This document shows positions 1 to 12,752 of a stretch of 64,000 nt of DNA, piece after piece. The position numbers were made by a program, and so were the translations under genes. Source of the stretch: Lycocorax pyrrhopterus obiensis (lineage: Eukaryota; Chordata; Aves; Passeriformes; Paradisaeidae). The notes beneath the pieces were generated by a model. The model was not told where the DNA came from. It searched no databases and was given only the letters and a program-made list of their open reading frames with translations. Location of the stretch: NCBI GenBank assembly GCA_014706295.1, contig JACSVZ010000008.1, forward strand, positions 1,550,001 through 1,614,000, given 5' to 3'. How positions within the stretch are numbered: position 1 is the first letter of the stretch; each line of letters starts with the position of its first letter.

Positions 1-2089
1 CTCCACACCATGCCCTGATTCCCAGATTTGTCCTTTTAATTCTAAATGGGAGAGGTGGGAAATCTTGCAGCCAAAGCCCATTAACATCAGGCAAAGATTT
101 AACTGGAATTGTAATTCCAGGTCTGCATCAGAATTATGGATTTTTAAGGTGGGGACAGCAAAAGCTGTTCTTAGTTTAGGCTTGACTTAGAGAATCCCGG
201 ATCTCCCACGGGCTGTATCCAAAATTACTTCTGAGCATTTGGGTGGTTTGGATGCCAGGAAAATCCTCCCTTGGAGCCATGCAATGTGCACCAAGGGAAA
301 TGGAAATACAGGATTAATTCCATGAAATCAATGCTACTTTGTTAGAAAATCAGGATGGAAATTGTTCATTTACATTGAAGCCATCAGTGAGAGGTTTTAT
401 TTTAATCTCCGGTTGTTTTAGCTTCTCCCTCTATCATAAAACTGCACATTTTACCATTGAGCTTTTTCCTTAAAAAAAACCAAACAGGAAAAAATGTTTC
501 TACTCCACTCAATACTTGTGTGCTTTGTTGGAATAAAATTAAATTCCAGTTTTCCACTGAGGTGTGGGGTGACCTCAGACCAAATCTCTGGCAATTGGTA
601 TTTTTTACTATGAAGCCAACATCACTCCAATCCTGTAGAGGATTCTGGAGGAAAATTTGGAAAACGAGGCCAGTGTTAAAGCTGATAAATTTAAAAATCA
701 AGGGTTAGTTGATTGTAAAAGAAATAAACAAGCCCTGATTTTCCAAAGAGGAGCCCTGGAAGCACAGCAGCAGAAAAGCCTGGATGTGCTTCCACATCAA
801 ACACTGATTCACCAGCTTTGAAGCTTAATTCAACTTTAAATATTTAAATGTTCTTGAAATGTCATCAGATGCCCTGATCAGCACGTACAGGCTTCTGTGT
901 AAGAAACACAGAATTATAATGAGCTCCAAATAAATTGTAGACTAAAATCATGCAACAGAACTGGAAAGCAATGATTAATTTAATAGAATTAATTACATTA
1001 GCCAATTCAAGCAACCACTGTGCACCCAGGAACTGAGAACAGCATAAAGGCAACACCAAAACCAAAGGCAGTAATTCTTTTAATATGGAAGAAATCCCAA
1101 TTATCATCACTTGTTCTTGTACAAAACCAGGGATAAACACACATTCACGACAAGCTATAGGAAACCAAGGGTGTCGGACAAAAATCAAGCGACATTTGAG
1201 GTTTCCATGGTAACATTAACTTGCTTGTTATCCCCATTTGTAAAGGCAGGCAAAGCAGAAAACTGTTGGTAACCTCTAGCCCACGAGTGATATCCCTTTG
1301 ATCCCAAGCTTCACTCATTAGGCACTTCCCAAGTTTTAAATCCAGCAAGGCAGAGCCTACAAAGAGTCTTGATCATGATATGGCACCAATGGATTCCTGG
1401 GAGTAGCTGGAACCTGAATGAGGAGGGGCCTTGAAAGCCCCTCAAACCCCAATACACATTTGATTAAAGATGATATCCACGACATCATAAAGGTGATACC
1501 CATCATCTCAAATAAGGATAGTGAATATCCACTACTGACACTTCCTCAGCACCTCTAGGTGCTTCCTTGCAGCAAACTCATTTTAAAATGTAATTTTTTC
1601 ATCTCTTTCCTCTCACGGATGCTGAGAAGGAAAATTCCATCACATGGAAGCAAACTGTCAACTCACAGGTGTCTGCCTCGAGCCAACCTGGTGTCCTTCC
1701 CATGGACTGTCCCCACCAGCATGAAGAGCTCTGACCAGGGGATTTGGCAGGTCCTGCTGCTCCCAGAGCTGTGCAAGGCTCTGGGGAAGCATCCTGGTCC
1801 CAGTTCTGGAGGATACCTTGCTCTGCTCAGCTTCTTCCCAGTCTTGTCCCTCTGGTGGTGTCCTGCCTCTTCTGCCGAGACCTCCTCCCAGTGCAGTCCC
1901 ATCTTCTTCCCCCACATCTTATCCTTTTGCATGGGAGTAACTAAATAATTTCCCTTGTATTTATGCACTTTTTGAGCTGGTTTTGAAAGAGAAAACACCT
2001 GAGAGCCTGAGCCCCTGAACCCAGAGCAGGAAAATCCTGTTAAAATCATGGGAAGGGATCTTGGTGTATGAATCACGCTTGGTACATAA

Positions 2090-2640
2090 AATCAGAGAAT
2101 CCCAGAATGGTTTGGGTGGGAAAGAACCTCAGAGCCCACCCAGTGCCACCCCTGCCACGGCAGGGACACCTTCCACTGTCCCAGGCTGCTCCAAGCCCCA
2201 GTGTCCAACCTGGCCTTGGACACTGCCAGGGATCCAGGGGCAGCCACAGCTTCTCTGGGCACCCTGTGCCAGGGCCTGCCCACCCTCCCAGGGAACAATT
2301 CCTTCCCAATATCCCATCCATCCCTGCCCTCTGGCACTGGGAAGCCATTCCCTGTGTCCTGGCCCTCTATCCCTTGTCAAGAGTCTCTCTCCATGTCTCC
2401 TGTAGCTCCTTCAGGCCCTGCAAGGCCACAATTTGGTCACCCCAAAGCTTCTCCTCTCCAGGCTGAACAATCCCAGCTCTCCCAGCCTTTCCTCCCAGCA
2501 GAGCTGCTCCATCCCTCTGATCATCCTGGAGCCTCCTCTGGACTCTCTCCAGCAGCTCCATGTGCCAGTGTTCTAGGCAGGATGGGGGCAGTCTGGAGTT
2601 GTATCTCCAGCTCCTCCAAGCTTCCGGGCCCTGCTCAAAG
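2090..2640 (-). mobile_element. CR1 LINE fragment, 3' part
   Basis: The 3' tail lies at the low end (AATCCCAGAATGGTTTGGGT, reverse sense). The body runs through the shared GGCACCCTGTGCCAGGGCCT block to the upstream TCCTCTGGACTCTCTCC segment. This is the main young subfamily here (called type 1 below), truncated at its 5' end. Confidence 0.93.
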
Positions 2641-3177
2641 CCACTGGGTGCACTGCTCATCACTCAGCCAGACATCCTAAAGAAACCTCTATAAATTAAT
2701 GAGACATCCTTCACTTTCCAATGTTAATGTCGATTCCTTCGAGCTATATTTTAATATCCCATTAGTGCCTGAATTACCTGAGAATGCCCCATCATTTTGG
2801 GAGGTCAAGCATGAGGGCCTCATCCTTTATGTTTATTTGGTGAACTCCTGCAGCACTCCCACACCAAGGATTCTGGCTCTCATCTGTATCCTCTGACAGC
2901 ATTCCCATGAAGTGGATAACGCACTCCATCCCTTCCACATTATGCTAATATTGATCCAATCCATCAAGTTTAGAGGCTTTAAGGAAATTTAGCTTGGATG
3001 GTTTCTGCAGCTGGACTAAGTCAGTGTCCTCTGTACAGCACAGAACCACGAGCCTGAGGCCTAAAGATGGTGCCAGTTCTGAAATGTTGCTTTCCCAGGG
3101 ACTGAAAAGTTCATTCTCAGCCCAAAATTGTTCCTTGATAGAAGCAACTAAGACAAGAAGGACAGGACCAGCAGGGT

Positions 3178-3655
3178 CATATAATCCCAGAATCATGGAA
3201 TGCTTTGGGTTGGAAGGACCTTAAAATTCATCCAAGTGCCACCCCTGCCATGGCAGGGACACCTTCCACTGTCCCAGGCTGCTCCAAGCCCCAATGTCCA
3301 ACCTGGCCTTGAGCACTGCCAGGGATCCAGGGGCACCCACAGCTGCTCTGGGCACCCTGTGCCAGGGCCTGCCCACCCTCCCAGGGAACAATTCCTTCCC
3401 AATATCCCATCCATCCCTGCCCTCTGGCACTGGGAAGCTGTTCCCCCTTGTCCTGGCACTCCAGGCCCTTGCCCAAAGTCTCTCTCCATGTTTCCTGCAG
3501 CTCCCTCAGGTATTGGAAGGCCACAATTTGGTCACCCCAAAGCTTCTACTCTCCAGGCTGAACAATCCCAGCTCTCCCAGCCTTTCCTCCCAGCAGAGCT
3601 GCTCCATCCCTCTGATCATCCTGGTGCCTCCTCTGGACTCACTCCAACAAGTCAC
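3178..3655 (-). mobile_element. CR1 LINE fragment, type 1
   Basis: Near copy of the 2090-2640 fragment, starting CCCAGAATCATGGAATGC in reverse sense and ending in the CTCTGGACTCACTCC segment. It lies only about 170 bp from the last EC11 exon in the window. Confidence 0.93.
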
Positions 3656-3821
3656 AAAATCTTTTGGTTTAAGAAACCAAAAGCTTTATTCCAGTACCTT
3701 CAAAAAATTAAGCATAAGCACTTTAAGGCTTTTCTCTAGGCCTGCCTGGAATTCAACTTTCTGCAGTGTTTGAATTTCCTCAGGAATTATTCCATAATGA
3801 TAATCCCTGGCTGATACTTAC

Positions 3822-4037
3822 GAGCACTTCTGCTTTGCTGCTCAGCCCTTTGCCGTAATCGTCAGTGGCAATGACCTGGAACTTGAAATAGGATCTCCTC
3901 ATGTTTTTGAAGAGCATGGCAGTTTTGATGAGCCCCGTGTAAGCCTCGATCACAAAGCCTTCCTTGCCATCCTTGATGGGGGGAATGATGAGCCTGTATT
4001 GCATGGCACTGTAATTCCCAGTGTCCTTGTCATCGGC
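3822..4037 (-). CDS. PCDH15: PCDH15 exon: body of EC11
   Basis: 216 nt, 72 codons, phase 0 at both ends. The acceptor is ttccccattag before GCCGATGAC and the donor is GTGCTC followed by gtaagt. It opens with the EC11 DxD motif ([10 protein letters not shown]) and runs through [40 protein letters not shown] and [20 protein letters not shown]. This is one of the best conserved parts of PCDH15, just before the membrane-adjacent domain. The following exon, which should begin VSVVNQ, is not in the window, so the next intron is longer than 3.8 kb. Confidence 0.96.
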
Positions 4038-4276
4038 CTAATGGGGAAAACAAAACGAGCAAGGTAAATACGCATGGAAGGAGTCATTAACCTTGTCCTT
4101 TAAATAAAGTTACATCTCAGCCCAGCGAATTTCTGCCTCTCTGACATTTAAAACGTGAGATCCCAGAGCACAGATATGGCTGCTACTTTAAATGCTTCAT
4201 TTAACTTTGCTGCGCTCAGTTTTGCTTTTCCAGCAATTTCTTCCTCCTCTTTAGTTGGCACTAAACTGCTACAAAA

Positions 4277-4297
4277 GAAAGAAAGAAAGAAAGAAAT
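4277..4297. repeat. (GAAA)n microsatellite
   Basis: Five tandem AAAG/GAAA units are visible in a purine-rich stretch. Confidence 0.8.
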
Positions 4298-4474
4298 TCA
4301 GAAAGTACAAAAGTATGAGTTGACTTTCAAGTCTGCAACAATACCTGAGAACCGCTTTATTCTGAGAAACCTCCACTGCCAAATTCGCGTTGAAAAGGAA
4401 ATATCAAAGAAAAAACCATCTCAGCAACTTGTGCACAGACTTACACAAGAATATCCTTCATCTTAGAGATATTC

Positions 4475-4740
4475 TGATGGAGCACAGATATTTGTGGAGC
4501 AAACAAATCATTTTTTATTAAAATAAGGAAGGGTTGAGTGGCATTCCTGCAGTGGTGCACAGGGACCTGCTGGGCACTCCAGTTCAGGACACAGAGCATA
4601 TTCTGCAGCAGCACTGATGGAGGATAGGTATTTTTAGAGCAATTAAATAGTGTTTTATTAAATAAGGAAGGATTGAGTGGCATTCCTGCAGTGGTGCACA
4701 GGGACCTGCAGTGCAGGACACAGAGCTGCCCTGGCACTGC
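4475..4740. repeat. 139-bp imperfect tandem duplication
   Basis: The block GAGTGGCATTCCTGCAGTGG and the following GGTGCACAGGGACCTGC occur twice, 139 bp apart (GCATTCCTGC at 4541 and 4680). Similar AT-rich lead-in sequence (TTTTTATTAAAATAAGGAAG and TTTTATTAAATAAGGAAG) precedes both. The host repeat family is unknown. Confidence 0.8.
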
Positions 4741-5203
4741 CCTGCTGCTGAACTGGGTCAGGATGCAGAGCTGGCATCAACCAGGCTGCCTCAGGTGTTG
4801 TTATTCCACCTTCCCTGCTCCAGACAACTCTGTGTAGCCCCATCCTGGCCTCTCCAGCCCCATTCCTTATGCTCCTGTTCAACCTGTATCCAGAGGGAAG
4901 TGTTTCCAAGGACCCCCTACAGAGCTTTCCCGTGCTCCTTCCAGGGATCAGCGAGGTGGAAACTAATTAATGCTGAGCACTCATTAGTCTTGGGCATGGC
5001 CTCAGCATCTGGGACACTTCAGGATCTTTCAGCAGGTTTGTATGGAAATATTGGCAAGGCTCCTGAGGCTGTGGCTTAAGCTACTGCTGGAATAAAAACC
5101 AGTCTTTACTTTGAAAAGGTGCACGTAAAATCCATGGAAAATCCATACAGTGCCATGACTTAACCATGAAAAGCAGTAAGGGTTTGTGTCAGCATGAAGA
5201 GTT

Positions 5204-5500
5204 CATAGAATCATGGAATATCCTGAGCCGGAAGGGACCCACAGGGATCATGGATCCAGCTCCTGGCCCTGCACAGACACCCCAACAACCCCACCCTGGG
5301 CATCCCTGGCAGCGCTGTCCAAACGCTCCTGGAGCTCTGGCAGCCTCGGGGCCGTGCCCCTCCCTGGGGAGCCTGGGCAGTGCCCAGCACCCTCTGGGGG
5401 AAGAGCCTTTCCCTGAGCTCCAGCCTGACCCAGCTCCAGCCGTTCCCTGGGTCCTGTCCCTGGTCACAGGGAGCAGAGAGCAGAGCTGTTTATGAGCCGC
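5204..5500 (-). mobile_element. CR1 LINE fragment, distinct subfamily
   Basis: Reverse-sense tail ATAGAATCATGGAATATCCT, then GAGCCGGAAGGGACCCACAG. The body (CCCAACAACCCCACCCTGGG, GTCCAAACGCTCCTGGAGCT) matches the pieces at 21820, 24918 and 27395 rather than type 1. Confidence 0.88.
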
Positions 5501-6315
5501 CACAGCTGCTAAAAGAGAATTATCTGTGCAAGGTCATTAAGCCTTCAATAGGGGGCCATTAATCATCATTAATTGTTTCCTCACCAGCACCGAACAAGTT
5601 CTATATGGTGGAAATTGTCCCTTCTGTTTTTTTCATTTTCAGACAATTTTTCAGGGAACACTGGCACCAGGTGAGCGATCCAGGTACTCAAAGCTGTGTG
5701 TGCTCCATGCTACTCCAACTCCTATCAGCCCAGATTCCCAGATGGAACCATCCAGCACTTATAGGATAATATCCAGGCTGGTTGAGCTGGAAAGAGCAAA
5801 CGGGTTTCATTCAGAGCTGCCCAAAAGATGAGCTCCTGGAATGACACCAGCTGTCACTTGTCACCGACACACAACTGCTTCGATTCCCACCCTCTCTCAA
5901 TATTTTGCTTTCTTCTAAACTCACAAAGCTTCATCTGGCTCAGCTACCAAAAGCATAAATAGAAAATGTGTTAAGTTGTTTTTGTTCTCCAGCTCCGTAG
6001 GTTTTTTCAGGCTTTTAAAATCGAGATTGCTGCCTCCTGGGTGAGCTCAAACCCCTTTATCAGCGATTTTAGGAAAGATGGGAAGGTTAAAAAGCTTTCT
6101 GAAATTTACTCGGTTCTGTCAGTCAAAAAAGTAAAGATATCAGTGGGCTTTTCCAGAGCATTCCAGCTTTCCAACTGGCACAGGGAAATACAACCCCACA
6201 ACATCCCAGAGCCAGCAGATGGGAGCTTGAGCAGGTGGAGAGTCAGGAAAATTTTTGGCTTTCCACGTAAATAAACTGCTGAAGGAAGAAATGAACGTGA
6301 AAACATGCTATGTCA

Positions 6316-6533
6316 TAGAACCATGGAATTTTTAAGGTTGGAAAACACCTCCAAGATCACCCAATCCAACCTTTGATCATCACCTTGCCCATTAAACCAT
6401 ACTGTGCAGTGCCACTCCCACTCATTCCTTGAACACTTCCAGGGCTGGTGGCTCCACCATTCCCCGGGCAGCCCCTTCCAGTGCTCAGCCACTCTTTCAT
6501 GAAGAAGCTTTTCCTAATATCCAGCCTGAATGC
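6316..6533 (-). mobile_element. CR1 LINE fragment, older subfamily
   Basis: Reverse-sense tail ATAGAACCATGGAATTTTTA with AAGGTTGGAAAACACCTCC, followed by the conserved CTTTCATGAAGAAGCTTTTC segment. It is more diverged than the type 1 copies. Confidence 0.85.
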
Positions 6534-6624
6534 AAGGAAGTGGCTGGAGAGAAACACCGGGTTGATGTTTGGATGGTGAGAAACAAAGACAAAAATTAAA
6601 GCAGCACCTCAGGTGTGCCTGGAG

Positions 6625-6895
6625 GGGCAGGACACAGGGAATGGCTTCCCAGTGCCAGAGGGCAGGGATGGATGGGATATTGGGAAGGAATTGTTCCCTG
6701 GGAGGGTGGGCAGGCCCTGGCACAGGGTGCCCAGAGAAGCTGGGGCTGCCCCTGGATCCCTGGCAGTGTCCAAGGCCAGGCTGGACACTGGGGCTTGGAG
6801 CAGCCTGGGACAGTGGAAGGTGTCCCTGCCCATGGCAGGGGTGGCACTGGGTGGGCTTTGAGGTCCCTTCCAACCCAAACCATCTTGGGATTCCA
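6625..6895 (+). mobile_element. CR1 LINE fragment, type 1
   Basis: Plus-strand copy running from CAGGACACAGGGAATGGCTT to the 3' end GGTCCCTTCCAACCCAAACC and CTTGGGATTCC. It lies close to, and in the opposite orientation from, the older copy at 6316-6533. Confidence 0.92.
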
Positions 6896-8319
6896 GGGTA
6901 AGTTCAGCTCACACAGCCCAGCTCAGGATAAAGCCATGATCAACCCAGAAAAGTCCCGCCTGGCCAGACTCTCTGGTTTATCCACGCTCAGCTTTGCATG
7001 TTAGTAATGGAGCTGGGGGGAAAGAAAAACAGAATTCCTGTAACTCCACACAGCACATGAGGGACCCACAGCAGCCACAGCAGCAGTGTCTGATCCGGCT
7101 CCTTTGGGGTCATCCCTGAGCGAGCCAACTTTCCCACTGAGTGCCCAGCGAAGTCCAAAGGCTCCCTGGAGGTGCCCTGGAGAGGAGCATGACTCCCTTC
7201 CAATAAAAACCCAATTTCTTATTTAAAATGGATTTATGAGGTTGGTTCAGCTGGGTCAGAAGCCCATCATATTTTTAATAGTAGCAAATTCTCTCTCAGT
7301 AAAAGCTACGGCTTTTAATAGTCGCTGCTTTCAATGACACCAGAAATCAATTTCACCTTCAGCATTTCATGCTTGGAGATGTGTGTGACTAAAAACAAAC
7401 AAAATTTGGATCCAAATTAAGGTATTGATGCTGCAGGCACGGGCATTAAATGAAGTCAGCCCTTCTGCACAAAACTCAGGGCACTGGAGCTCAGCGCTAA
7501 TGAGATGTTTAAGTCTTGCAGCTGAGTTTAAGGCATTAAACTCCAGTGAAAGAGGCCTTTTGACACTTGAAGCTCACAGCTTGTAAAGTCCTGCAGAGTT
7601 CAGGTGCCCCGAGCTGGTGGACAGGCTCTGAGTTAATTGTCACCAGTTCTGAGAGCTCAGTGCCACCCCAGAGCCATCGGCAGCCTCAGCACCATCACAG
7701 CTCAGGCTCCTTCCACATCCGCCCAGAGATGAGCAAACAGGTGCCAAACAGCCTGGAAAAATGATCAGATTCCAGCTTCAAATATTTGAACTTTGTTGTC
7801 TTCATTCCCCCCTTTCTCTGCTCTTTGGATCAAAGCTAAGGACACTCAGCTTGGCAGGACAGCAGAGAGAGCTTGTGAGCTGCTCCCAGGAACGCCCCAA
7901 ACTTCTCCAACACAGAGGAAGGATGTTTGCTATTCCTGTAATTTGTCCTGAAGGTAAATATTTTTGACACTTCATTAGGAAGAGATCTATGACATCTCAG
8001 GAGTTGCATTATGACTGTCAAAGAAGAGAAAGAGCTGCACTTAATCTTAATATTCCAGCAACATAGCTGCCTTTTGTTCTCTGCAAGAAATACAGATGTC
8101 TCCTAAATCCTGCTGTGATTGAGGGCTGATAAATATGGATGATCTCAGGAATTGCCAGGCCAAATTCCAGCCTCCTGTGATTGAGTGTAGGTGTGCCCTC
8201 ACAAAGGGAGCTGGGGCGGCATTGCTGCCGCTGCCTCCCTCACACAGAGGAGGAGGAGGCACAAATCCTGGGGTGCTCCCTAATCCCAGCACAAAAGCAC
8301 TGAGGATATTTTTACTCAG

Positions 8320-8495
8320 AGGGTGGGCAGGCCCTGGCACAGGGTGCCCCTGGATCCCTGGCAGTGCCCAAGGCCAGGCTGGACATTGGGGCTTGGAGCA
8401 GCCTGGGACAGTGGGAGGTGTCCCTGCCCATGGCAGGGGGTGGAATTGGATGGGATTTAAGGTCCCTTCCAACCCAAACCATTCTGTTCTCTCAG
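8320..8495 (+). mobile_element. CR1 LINE fragment, type 1, internally deleted
   Basis: Starts AGAGGGTGGGCAGGCCCTGG and jumps from AGGGTGCCC directly to CTGGATCCCTGG. It therefore lacks the AGAGAAGCTGTGGCTGCC block that most sister copies have. Normal 3' end. Confidence 0.9.
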
Positions 8496-9289
8496 TGATC
8501 AACCCATTCTCTTTCTCTTCTTTGTAAGGCATCAGAAATGATGCCTTTAAAGCATAAATTCATTCATCTCTGGCTCCATGTGGCTGCACAAACACAGCTC
8601 TGTGGCAGGACACCCAGGGAGGCTGGCAAACCCCACCCTGTGGGACAGCAGCACCCTGACACTGTCACCAAAAATCACCAGTGGCGTGTTTGGGATGAGC
8701 ATAAAAATCATCGGTGACTGTAACTCCTGAAGCTGTTGCATAACCATTGATGATCCTGGCTTTTAGCCTTATCAGCCTGAGCTAAATCCAGATTTGCTGC
8801 TGAGCACGAAATGCAATTGTTAATTTGAGATGTTTTCCACCTCCCTCGCAGGGTCACCCTTAACCATGAGCCCGAGGCGGCTGACGGGGCATGGAAAATG
8901 GCAGGATTGGGATTTGGCTGCTGAGGGATTTTTCCCCTCTTCCTAGCAGATGGCAGCTTCAATGTTCCCAAATACGTTGGGAACATCGAGCTGCTGGCAC
9001 ATTGAGCAGCTTTTAGAACCGGTTTTGCCGTAGGAATTTCCAGATTGCTGCAGATTTCCAGTTCTGGCAGCACAGCTGCCCCTGTGCTGTTTTAGGGGAG
9101 GTTTCACTGGGTGTCCTACAGCCACCTAAGCCTGGAAATTTGGTGTAGCCATTGCAATTTTCCTTAATTTCCTGCATTTCTTCACTTGCATGCTCTTTTA
9201 CACCCTCGTCTGGCTCAGGCCCTTTGGAAGTCCTGCTCCTCACCTTGGTTTGCCACTGGCTGCCTCAGGAATTTTTAGCCTTGAATTTG

Positions 9290-9985
9290 TTTTGAATTCA
9301 TACTCATATACATACTTTATTTCTATTATAGAATATATAATATATAAATATATAATATACAACATATATTGAAATTATATTATATTTGTATACTATACTT
9401 ATACTTTATATATCCATTTATATTCATATTTATGCTCATATTCATATTTATATTTTATTTATATCCTTATATAATACATATTAATATATGATATATTAAT
9501 ATATATTTATATTATGCTTATACTTATATAGCATATATCATATTTATATTCATATTCATATTTTATTTATACTCTTATATAATAATATATAATATATTGA
9601 TATATACTTATATTATGCTTATATTTATATATCATACTTATATTTCTATATATTCATTTATATTCATTCATATTTATATTTAATTTATATTCTTATATAA
9701 TAATATATAATACATTAATATATATAGTATGCTTATATTTACATATACTTATATTTTTATATATTCATTTACACTCATATTTATATGCATATTCATATTT
9801 TATAATTATATATAATAATACACAATATATTAATATGCACTTATGCTTATATTTTATATATTCATTTATGCTCATATTTATATTCATATTTTATTTGTAT
9901 TTATCTCTAATAACACATAATATATTAATATATATTTATATATTATACTGATATTTTATATATAGATTTCTATTCATATTGCTTT
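9290..9985. repeat. AT-rich tandem array with a unit of about 100-118 bp
   Basis: About 0.7 kb built almost only of A and T. Similar blocks of the form CTTATATAATAATATATAAT recur at about 9466, 9574, 9692, 9805 and 9905. Between them is a TTCATATTTATATTCATATT spacer. This is a higher-order array rather than a simple dinucleotide repeat. Confidence 0.75.
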
Positions 9986-10275
9986 GAATTTACATGTCAC
10001 TACATCCCTGACACTGATCACTGCCCAGCCCACTCCCTGTACCCCCAGTGCCAGGAATCTTCTGAGGAACACAGGTAGGAAGAAATAAGGGGAATGGGAA
10101 TTGCTCTTTTTGTCCTCCAATGGTGTCCAAAACCTCCCAGGTGCCGAAGGAAACACGGATTCACTTTGACAGGCTGTGGGAGAAGTTGTTGAGTAAGAGG
10201 GGTTCCCAAAGTCAGATTTTGAAACAAGTAAGTGGAAAAATGGATTTATTGCCATTTTTCTTCTGCCAATGGCAG

Positions 10276-10697
10276 TGATGCCTGAAGTGGCCACCTAAAG
10301 GAATAAGGGAACAAAGGGAGGGATTTATTTGAAGGGCCTTCAAAGGTACCCCTGGGGAGCCAGAGGCCACTGCCAAGATGGACCCCAAGATGGACGGCAG
10401 GTCACGAGTTCTTCACACTGTTATAGGTTTGGGTCATTTGCATATCAGGGTTAGTTCTCCAACTAAAGCTTCAGTCAATGATGTAATTCCCCTCAGCTTT
10501 CCCCTCTCAGAGGCTCTTTAGTTTATAGTTTTTGGGCCTAGGACAGTCTGAGTGCCCTTGGAGAGCAGGCCTGGAGAGGCTTTGTTGTGTCTGCCCAGCA
10601 TGAGAGAGCAGAAGTGAACAGGCTACAGGAAACTTCAGAGTTACACACTGGGCAGCACAGAACCTAAAAAATGCAAAAGAGAAAACCTAAGGCATCA
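10276..10697 (-). mobile_element. Solo LTR of an endogenous retrovirus-like element
   Basis: 422 bp with ends TGATGCCT and GGCATCA, flanked by the 4-bp direct repeat GCAG. A second copy is at 12753-13188. On the minus strand an AATAAA signal precedes one end, so I place it on that strand. A 4-bp duplication is typical of gamma-like (class I) elements, but the class is inferred. No internal genes are attached. Confidence 0.8.
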
Positions 10698-10721
10698 GCA
10701 GTCAGTGCTTGATAGAATAAG

Positions 10722-10738
10722 TTTGTGTGTGTGTGAGA
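10722..10738. repeat. (GT)n-like microsatellite
   Basis: Short run TTTGTGTGTGTGTGAG just beyond the solo LTR. Confidence 0.6.
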
Positions 10739-12752
10739 GGGAGGAAAGGCCACACACGTGGATTTCCTCCGTGGGATGGGAATGATCCAGGCACTCCCCA
10801 CTCCCAGCCCCTTCACTCAGGAAGGCACGTGCAGCACCAACAGTCTTCAAAACGCTCAAAACCACCGAAGTAACTGAAATAATCTTCAGTCACGTTGGAA
10901 AAAAATCCCAAAGGGTAGGGAACTCTCTGATTGCTGCCAGAGGAAAATAATAGGAAAGCAAGAGATTTTCGAGTCAAAAGTTCAGGAAGCCAACATAAAA
11001 ACCTGGAATATTTTGAAGGAAATGACTTCTGTGCTTGGCATTCCTGTAATATTTGCCATAACAGGACATGAAGCTTTTTTGGGAGCCAGATGTTCCAGCA
11101 GCTGGAGGCTGGGCTGTTGTCACTGCAATGAGCTTTTCAGAGCAGATTCTTCCTCCCACCAAGCATCTTCTTCTCCCTACTCTGGGATCCATAAATCACA
11201 TTTTAAGGAAGAAAAGGTTGTGACTGGCAAAGCAGCTGTGTTTCATGCATAAGTCGTGCAACAGCCAAAGGAGGGATGAGCCAAATGTTGCCCTGAAAGC
11301 TGTCCCGCGTGCCCAACGTGGAATCTCTGGAATTCCAGAACCTGCCACTCTAAAGATTCCCTTGTCATCCCAAGGAAAAGGAAATATCAAAAGAAATCCA
11401 TAGGTTATAGGCATGATGGGAAAAAAATGGAGATTTAACATGGATAACGCATCTGGGCAAAAAAAGCAATCTGGGTATTCTCTCCCTATCCATAGCCTGG
11501 AATTTTAACTATTTCTTTTATCCATTGCTTTAGCTCGTTATGGGATCTCTAAGATGCTTTTGAGGTGAAGAAAAGAGGAATTCCTGCTCCCCTGTGTGTC
11601 CTCAGGGTCAGAACCTGCGGCCTAAAATGGCTTTGGTTTATTTTGCTCTCTTCTGTTGAGATATTCCAAGGGCAAGAAAGGATATTTGATATTCAATAAA
11701 GGATATTCCACGGGAATAAAGGATAAAGTTCCATTTAAAAGCTGATCAGAAAGGGGCAAAAAGCACGGGAAAGGGCTGGAAAGAAAATCTTGTAAGAATC
11801 AAGGCATTTCCATCAAACACAGCCAATTCCAGAGCCTTGGACTCACTGGCATTATTTAGGCAAGATTCCTTCCCTGCAAACATTTTCAGGATGAAAATAA
11901 AACTGAGCAGCAATTCAGAGAATTCTCTTTCTTCACTAGAATTAGGACCTCTGATATTTCCTCCTTTAAATCCATAATAATTCAATAATTTAATGAATAA
12001 AGGAAGAAACCCAGAGGTTAAGAGTGCTCATATTTAAGAAGCAAGGACTAATAACACCCCGTTATAGGGAGAAACCAATTCCTGCTGGTAATTTCCCTAA
12101 AGATTCTGTTGTTTGTGGGTTTGTTGCCTGGAGCAGATTGAAAATATTGTGTTTGGGGCTCGAGGAAGTCTGGTTGGAATGCTGAGGGGGAACAACCATG
12201 AAAATACCAATGAAAAGCAAAATAATTCTGATACAAGGAAATGTGAAGCAAAGCTCAATGCACAGAATTCATAAATTAGAGGCTATGAGTGTTACATCTG
12301 GTTTTAATTAATATCTTCCTAAAGAAAAGCACAAAAAGGTCTTTAATTAAGGAAATGGGCTCTCAAATACATTGGAAATTCTGAGGGAAAAAAAAGGAAT
12401 TTCAGAGAAGGGGACTTCAAGCAGCAAGGAGCAAATCCTTGGCTAAAAATGGCCATTTAATTCAAATCTATCAGTTTTGGTTTTTTCTTGGAGCATCAGT
12501 ACCTCCCAGCTTTCAGAGGCCACTGCTCTTAATCCAATCAGATCCATAGAGAATAATTCATGAGGTTTACCATTGCCCAAATTATTTTGGATTAAAAATG
12601 ACTTTTGGAGAATGATTTGTGGCATTCTGCTGAGCTTAAGCTTTCTTTTTATCTACTTAGAGGAATCTTATGACAAATCTAGAGCAAGGCAGCTCATTAC
12701 TCTCTTCTGAAAGGCTTTTATACTCAAATTAATGCATTTAAGAGGATGCTGC

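Larger units (their letters stand above)
1..3821 (-). other. PCDH15: PCDH15 intron after the EC11 exon (partial)
   Basis: Non-coding. CR1 fragments occupy about 2090-2640 and 3178-3655. I recognise nothing in 1-2085 or 2645-3175. The open frames there have no cadherin-like content or flanking splice signals. Confidence 0.85.

Noticed and set aside
1..3821. The next PCDH15 exon (VSVVNQ..., membrane-adjacent domain)
   Set aside because: Looked for on the minus strand but no matching frame with splice sites was seen, so it must lie before the window.
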